From positions 20,063,577 to 20,127,576 of the forward strand of contig NC_084462.1 in the NCBI RefSeq assembly GCF_027409185.1: a DNA stretch of 64,000 nt, in the 5' to 3' direction. The notes beneath the pieces were generated by a model. The model made no database searches and had not been told where the DNA came from. It saw only the letters and a list, made by a program, of their open reading frames with translations. The translations under genes were made by a program, and so were the position numbers. Positions 60,701 to 64,000 of the stretch are shown here, one piece after another. Position 1 is the first letter of the stretch. Every line of letters begins with the position of its first letter. Source of the DNA: Cynocephalus volans. Taxonomy: Eukaryota > Chordata > Mammalia > Dermoptera > Cynocephalidae.

Positions 60701-63700
60701 GGAGCTTGGTGCGTTTGGGGGACAGCAGGGAAGCTGTGGGTGGGGCGCCTCAAGGGGCCTCTGCAGTGTTGGGTAATGGGTGTGGGGTGCTGTGCTTCGT
60801 TTGGTCAGAAGCCAGTAGAGAATTCATGAGAGTGACGAGGTGGCATTTGTCCCCTCGAAAGTCTGAGAGCTTGGTAAAGTGAGGGAGGAGGTGCCTGTAC
60901 ACAGTAGGTACTAACTGAATGTCAGCCTGAGTGTGTCTTCTCCTCCCATGGGTTCCTCTCAACCAAACCCTGTCCCATTCCGTCCTTCCTCCAGGAACAC
61001 CAAGCCCCAGCCCTGGCCAACAGCGGGTCCCCGAAGGACAGTCCAGCCCACGAAGTGACCAGCGGCAGCGGGAGGGCCTATGTGCGCTTTGACGTGCCTC
61101 CGCTGAGAGTCAAGCGGAGCTGGCCCACCTTCAGAGGTGAGCCTGGGCCCACTGGCCCCTCTGCACGTGTGGGTGGTGCCCAGGCTGGAGGCGCTTGGCC
61201 ACTGACCCCACCCTGCGCCCCCCAGCCCTGCTGATGCACCGCTACGTGGTGGCGCGGGTCATCTGGGCCGACATGCTGTCCATTGCTGTGACCTACTTCA
61301 TCACGCTGTGCCTCTTCCCCGGCCTCGAGTCTGAGATCCGCCACTGCATTCTGGGCGAGTGGCTGCCCATCCTCATCATGGCTGTGTTCAACCTCTCAGA
61401 CTTCGTGGGCAAGGTGGGCCCCCACTACTGCCCATGGTGGTGGGGACAACACACGATGGGGGTGGCACACTGCCAGGGCAGCCTCCAGGAGAACCTGGCC
61501 CATCCAGGAAGTGTCCGCAGACTGAGGATTCATGTGGGGAGGTGGCAGCCAAGTAATGTCACCGTCCCAGACAGTGTCCCCTGGGGAGCGGCCCCTGCCT
61601 GATCCCACAGGGGAGCTCTGAGTGTAAGCTGCGTCCGACAGGCCCGGCTCGGCTCTCGTCCTCCTACCCCACAGTCACTGGTTAACCAGTCTCTGGGGCA
61701 GTCCTCCAAGGATGAGCGCAGGTTCAGGCCACTGGAAGTAGCTGGAGAGGGAAGGAACACCCAGAAATGGCCCAAAGAAGAATCTGGGCAGCATGTCTTC
61801 TGCTACAAAGTGCAGGCGGGACTGGCGGTCAGGGCTGGAGTAGGATCGAAGCTGCCATTTCTGGTGCTCTGGGAAGGCCTGGGATGGGCCTTGTCTTAAT
61901 GGAGATCATGAGGCTCAGAGAGGGGAAGCCATTTGCCTGAGGTCACACAGCTGAAAGGTCCAAGAAACGAGTCTGTGCTCCGAGAGAGAGCGAGGTCCAA
62001 TTAGCGGGTTCGAATCCTGATCCTACTTCCCAGCTGTGTGAGTTGATGCTGCTGGCCTGAGTCTTTGGGCCTCAGTGTCCTCTTTTCTCAAATAGGGTAA
62101 AGGACCCCCTCACAGAGCACTTTAAGGATGGAGTGAGGGTATAGTATAGCATTCAGATTGGCATTGGCACATGGCGAGGACTGTGTATGGCTATGAGTGG
62201 AATTTGGTGGATTTTAGAGGGCAGAGCTGGAGAAGGGCAAGGACACCAGCTGAGCTGTACAGAGCATGGAGAGTTTGGGGACAGGGGTGTAGCTGGAGGT
62301 GGGCTGGTGGAGGGGTGAGGGAGGCCAGGCAGGCAGGCACCTACATGCCTGGCTCCTGACAGATCCTGGCGGCCCTGCCCGTGGACTGGCGGGGCACCCA
62401 CCTGCTGGCCTGCTCCTGCCTGCGTGTGGTCTTCATCCCCCTCTTCATCCTGTGCGTCTACCCCAGCGGCACTCCCGCCCTCCGCCACCCCGCCTGGCCC
62501 TGCATCTTCTCCCTGCTCATGGGCATCAGCAACGGCTACTGCGGCAGTGTGCCCATGATCCTGGCGGCAGGCAAAGTGAGCCCCAAGCAGCGGGAGCTGG
62601 CGGGTAAGGCCCACCCCTCCCCCTGACTGAGAAAACCAAAGCCAGACAGCAAGAAGGTGTATTTGGGTTCCAGGGGTCAATTCAATGTCAGGGAGGTCAT
62701 AGGTGTGGGGACATTTTCCAGTCATTCATTCATTCATTCATTCATTCCACAACTACTTGGTGAGGTTTTCCCATGTGTCAGGCACCGTTCTAGGCACTAG
62801 GGACACAGTGGTGACAAAACAGTGCCCCACATGCTCGTGGGGCTGACAGCCTAGAAGTGGAGACAGTCAATAAACAGACACAGAACAGATGCAACATGTT
62901 GGATGGTGATGAGTATGAAGGAGAAAAACAAAGTGGAGAAATGGGATGGGGACTCGGGGTGGGGGAATCACAGTGTGAATGGAGCAATCTGGGGAGGCCT
63001 CACTGAGGAGGGACTTTTGAGCAAAGATCTGGAGGAAGTAGTGAGGGAACCAGCCACGTGAAGATGCAAGGGGACAGCATCCAGAGAGAGCGAGCAGCAC
63101 GTGCAAAGGCCCTGAGGCAGGAGCAGTGATGTGCTGGGCGGGGGTGGGCTGGTGGGGGCAAAGCGGGGCAGGATCCGACTGTGTTTATAAAGGACTCCTC
63201 TGGCCGCTGCTCAGCGAGGAAAGCACGGGCAGGGGTGGGGAGGTGAATGAGGAGCTGCTGCATCAGGCCAGGCCTCGTGGACAGAGGCTCACACTTGGCA
63301 TGGGGGAGCGTGGCAGGGAGTTGCTGTGGAACTGGGAGAAGGTGCTGGATTCTGAATCTGTTTTGACGGGAGAGTCCACAAGGCCAGCTGCCAGACTGGG
63401 AGGTGGGGTAGGAGAGACAGAAGGGGAGTTAAGGGGGTCCCCCAGGTTCGGGACAAGAACGTTGATGTTGCCATCTGCTGAGGTGGGGAGGTAGCCCCTG
63501 GGGAAGGGACGTTGGAGTCAGGTTTGGGACATGATATGTTTGCAGTGTCCATTAGACATCTCAAATTGTCCCTGACAGGGAGGAGGTTGAAGGTCAGAGA
63601 CTGGAGATAAAAATGTGGGGATTGAGGGTATCAGAGAATCAGGCGAGGCCTGGGGCAAATCAGGTGAGGTCTGGGGTGCCCCAGTGAGATGACCTCAGAA

Positions 63701-64000
63701 AACAGGAGCATCCTGCTAGGAAGGATGAGGGCCTGAGAGGGTGTTCCCTGGATGAGCAAGGGGGGGTCACACACTCCCTGGGAGGTAGCAGCTGTCACCC
63801 TATTTCACACCTGGGTTTGTCCAGCATGGTGTGGACTCTGCTCCTGTGGTCTGAGAGCAGTGGCTGCCCCACCCCTCCCTGACCTCAGCTCGGTCTTGTC
63901 TCCAGGGAACACCATGACTGTGTCCTACATGTCAGGGCTGACGCTGGGCTCTGCCGTGGCCTACTTCACCTACAGCCTCAGCCGGGACGCCCACAGCAGC
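51553..64000 (+). CDS. SLC29A4: SLC29A4 coding region, exons 2-11 (3' end cut by window)
   Basis: Plasma membrane monoamine transporter (PMAT/ENT4), equilibrative nucleoside transporter family. Family knowledge: a polyspecific organic-cation carrier for serotonin, dopamine and similar amines, with adenosine transport at acid pH, at the plasma membrane. Coding exons: 51553-51730, 54420-54551, 54801-54914, 55390-55518, 57270-57344, 59142-59398, 60995-61136, 61226-61413, 62363-62603, 63906-64000. Every junction is GT/AG and in frame, totalling 1551 nt or 517 codons. Human PMAT has 530 residues, so about 15 codons plus stop are missing at the edge. The start ATG has G at -3 and G at +4. Eleven membrane spans can be seen, with a long hydrophilic loop between spans 6 and 7 (about residues 257-346). 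Family marks: P87-Y88-N89 in span 1 and N398/D401/G404 in span 8. E209 matches human E206, the residue reported to set cation selectivity. No frameshift or stop was seen, so the gene looks functional. Confidence 0.96.
51835..52105 (+). repeat. Ancient repeat family B, copy 1 (intron 2)
   Basis: Shares the order GCTGCAGTAACAA ... GAARTGACACRTGTCA(C/T)TT ... GGCCA ... CCTAACTGCAA/CCTGACTAACC with 56740-57105 in intron 5. Mammalian-wide repeat of uncertain name. Confidence 0.4.
52732..54180 (+). mobile_element. MLT2/ERVL-like LTR plus adjoining sequence
   Basis: Starts AGTTCAGCCAGAGAAACAGA like an MLT2 (ERVL) LTR, with AGAAATTGGCTGACTAAAGT and a close AAACTGACCATCACA at about 53155. The following kilobase may be 5' internal ERVL sequence, but I cannot confirm it. 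No viral protein frame remains. GATCA occurs at 52727-52731 and 54181-54185. Confidence 0.5.
54186..54400 (+). repeat. GTG/ATG-rich tandem stretch
   Basis: Irregular units of GTGGTG, CAGTGGC and GATGACAGTGGC up to 20 bases before exon 3. Matching units at about 52665-52726 precede the ERVL-like insertion, so this was probably one array. Confidence 0.6.
54420..54551 (+). CDS. SLC29A4: SLC29A4 exon 3: span 1
   Basis: Encodes residues 60-104 (the last codon is split) between acceptor TTTAG and donor CAG|GTGGGC. Carries membrane span 1 (about 72-95) with the ENT-family proline/asparagine mark P87-Y88-N89, then the first extracellular loop (DVDYLHHKYPG). Confidence 0.96.
54801..54914 (+). CDS. 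SLC29A4: SLC29A4 exon 4: span 2
   Basis: Encodes residues 104-142 between acceptor CCACAG and donor CAG|GTACGC. Span 2 covers about 107-130 (SIVFDMSLTYILVALVAVLL), followed by a short positively charged turn (ERLSLHTR). The 249-base intron 3 before it is unique sequence. Confidence 0.96.
55390..55518 (+). CDS. SLC29A4: SLC29A4 exon 5: spans 3 and 4
   Basis: Encodes residues 142-185 between acceptor CCACAG and donor CAG|GTAAGG. Span 3 is about 143-162 (YLLALGPLLFISICDVWLQL) and span 4 starts about 169 (AYAINLAAVGTVAFGC). Intron 4 (54915-55389) holds a MIR-like remnant near 54950-55060. Confidence 0.96.
55755..56370 (-). mobile_element. L1 3'-region fragment, antisense (intron 5)
   Basis: AAAATCAGGAAATTTTACAC, ATAATGTCCTTTATAGCATT and ATCACATATTGGATGTAGCT follow a known antisense L1M/ME segment. 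AT-rich and diverged. Confidence 0.6.
56525..56590 (+). mobile_element. CYN-like SINE, 5'-truncated
   Basis: Only the last third is present (ACCACCAAGGTCAAGGGCTC, GGATCCCCTTACC and an A tail). AACAGATGCTGGT (56512-56524) and AACAAATGCTGGT (56591-56603) flank it, 12/13. It lies in a MER5A-like remnant. Confidence 0.75.
56740..57105 (+). repeat. Ancient repeat family B, copy 2 (intron 5)
   Basis: GAGACGTTATGCTGCAGTAA start, then CAGAAGTGACACATGTCATT and GTTTCATTGGCCAGAGCTTG, in the same order as intron 2 copy 1. Name uncertain. Confidence 0.4.
57270..57344 (+). CDS. SLC29A4: SLC29A4 exon 6: cation-selectivity glutamate
   Basis: A 75-base exon encoding residues 185-210 between acceptor TTAAG and donor AGA|GTGAGT. 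Contains VQQSSFYGYTGMLPKRYTQG and then M-T-G-E209. E209 aligns with human E206, reported in mutagenesis work on PMAT to be needed for organic-cation selectivity, so monoamine transport is expected to be kept. Confidence 0.95.
57345..59141 (+). other. SLC29A4: SLC29A4 intron 6
   Basis: 1.8 kb, largely unique. Its last 200 bases (about 58960-59140) are a dense run of GGGGCGGGG-type boxes that merges with the CpG-rich exon 7. The acceptor is CTCGCAG. Confidence 0.85.
58960..59440 (+). promoter_or_regulatory. Intragenic CpG-rich block with GC boxes around exon 7
   Basis: At least five GGGCGGGG-like boxes lie between 59000 and 59110, followed by CpG-dense exon 7. It could be an intragenic CpG island or alternative promoter. 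An in-frame ATG in exon 7 (residue 215) has a fair context. CpG-rich coding exons are common in GC-rich regions, so promoter activity is only inferred. Confidence 0.35.
59142..59398 (+). CDS. SLC29A4: SLC29A4 exon 7: spans 5-6 and start of central loop
   Basis: Encodes residues 210-295 between acceptor CGCAG and donor TTC|GTAAGT, ending in phase 0. Contains the end of span 5 with the SLSRILTKLLLPDERAS segment, span 6 (about 235-255, LIFFLVSVGLELLCFLLHLL), and the arginine-rich start of the cytoplasmic loop (RRSRF...RPRDSRR). Confidence 0.96.
60217..60229 (-). promoter_or_regulatory. CTCF-like core motif (reverse)
   Basis: TGCCCTCTAGTGG is the reverse complement of CCACTAGAGGGCA, which matches the CTCF core consensus (CCASYAGRKGGCR) at every position. 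It lies in intron 7. Occupancy cannot be judged from sequence. Confidence 0.45.
60460..60760 (-). repeat. L2-like fragment, antisense (intron 7)
   Basis: CATGTGCAAAGGCTCAGAGG and the preceding sequence match the typical L2-type repeat. Diverged. Confidence 0.5.
60995..61136 (+). CDS. SLC29A4: SLC29A4 exon 8: central cytoplasmic loop
   Basis: Encodes residues 296-343 between acceptor CTCCAG and donor GAG|GTGAGC. Entirely hydrophilic (EHQAPALANSGSPKDSPAHE...), rich in Ser, Pro and Gly, ending in the basic RVKRSWPTFR before span 7. Ser-Pro pairs at S307 and S311 could be phosphorylated, but that is only suggested by the motif. Confidence 0.95.
61226..61413 (+). CDS. SLC29A4: SLC29A4 exon 9: spans 7 and 8
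   Basis: Encodes residues 343-405 after an 89-base intron 8 (acceptor CCCCAG, donor AAG|GTGGGC). Span 7 is about 350-373 (VVARVIWADMLSIAVTYFIT). Span 8 is about 388-405 with the ENT-family mark N398-L-S-D401-F-V-G404. Confidence 0.96.
61414..62362 (+). other. SLC29A4: SLC29A4 intron 9
   Basis: 949 bases. Unique sequence with MIR-like pieces near 61895-61965 (reverse) and 61985-62170 (forward). The acceptor is CTGACAG at 62362. Confidence 0.85.
62363..62603 (+). CDS. SLC29A4: SLC29A4 exon 10: spans 9 and 10
   Basis: Encodes residues 406-486 between acceptor GACAG and donor GCGG|GTAAGG. Span 9 is about 418-437 (LLACSCLRVVFIPLFILCVY). Span 10 is about 450-472 (PCIFSLLMGISNGYCGSVPM), followed by the conserved AAGKVSPKQRELAG hydrophilic turn. 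Confidence 0.96.
62604..63905 (+). other. SLC29A4: SLC29A4 intron 10
   Basis: 1.3 kb, most of it an antisense L2-like element (about 62715-63690) with an ATTC tetranucleotide run at its edge (about 62722-62747). The acceptor is CTCCAG. Confidence 0.85.
62715..63690 (-). repeat. L2-like LINE, long antisense copy (intron 10)
   Basis: Long ordered match to the L2-type repeat: TGTGTCAGGCACCGTTCTAG, GTGCAAAGGCCCTGAGGCAG, CTCCTCTGGCCGCTGCTCAG, and GTCCATTAGACATCTCAAAT. The ATTC run at about 62722-62747 sits at its 3' edge. Confidence 0.7.
63906..64000 (+). CDS. SLC29A4: SLC29A4 exon 11 (partial): span 11
   Basis: Encodes residues 486-517 and is cut by the window end. Contains span 11 (about 487-509, NTMTVSYMSGLTLGSAVAYF) and the start of the short extracellular C-terminus. 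The stop codon and 3' UTR are not in the window. Confidence 0.95.

Larger units (their letters stand above)
59399..60994 (+). other. SLC29A4: SLC29A4 intron 7
   Basis: 1.6 kb. Mostly unique sequence, with an antisense L2-like stretch (about 60460-60760) and a CTCF-like core (60217-60229). No exon-like conserved frame was recognised. Confidence 0.85.

Overview
The window is nuclear DNA of a placental mammal. It ends in the last coding exon of one protein-coding gene, SLC29A4 (PMAT/ENT4, the plasma membrane monoamine transporter), read left to right. About 47 kb of non-coding, repeat-rich DNA precede it. The best lineage guess is a colugo (Dermoptera). At least eleven SINE copies are tRNA-Ile-like, many of them head-to-tail dimers, and they resemble the CYN SINEs known from colugos. 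A Hsmar2/MADE2-like mariner MITE and MST-like MaLR LTRs also fit a relative of primates. This is recalled family knowledge, not a database match.

Layout. 1-3.3 kb is AT-richer sequence with no recognisable exon. By human synteny WIPI2 should lie just upstream of the window, but nothing here proves it. 3.3-47.5 kb is intergenic: MIR, L2, L1 3' ends, MER20, MER5A, a pogo/Tigger-like relic, MLT1 and MST-like MaLR LTRs, a lineage-specific LTR family with two copies, TG-rich arrays and the SINEs. The densest stretch is 34.0-38.5 kb, where LTRs are nested three deep.

47.56-48.42 kb is a CpG island with many GC boxes, taken as the SLC29A4 promoter and non-coding first exon. It has two good splice-donor candidates (after 47944 and after 48192). 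Just upstream lie three AGGTCA-like half-sites, each separated by 5 bases.

Coding exons 2-11 run from 51553 to the window end. All nine internal junctions keep frame and have GT/AG ends, giving 517 codons. By comparison with the 530-residue human protein, about 15 codons and the stop lie beyond the edge. Introns hold MIR, L2, L1, an MLT2/ERVL-like insertion in intron 2 and a second GC-rich block just before exon 7.

No RNA gene, CRISPR array or new protein-coding system was found. The long open frames outside SLC29A4 lie in repeats, TG arrays or GC-rich DNA and look like chance. The points most worth checking are the tandem DR5 element, the convergent CTCF-like pair (4.15 kb and 60.2 kb), the nested LTR stack, the unnamed LTR and repeat families, and a 46-base near-perfect hairpin at 9.95 kb.
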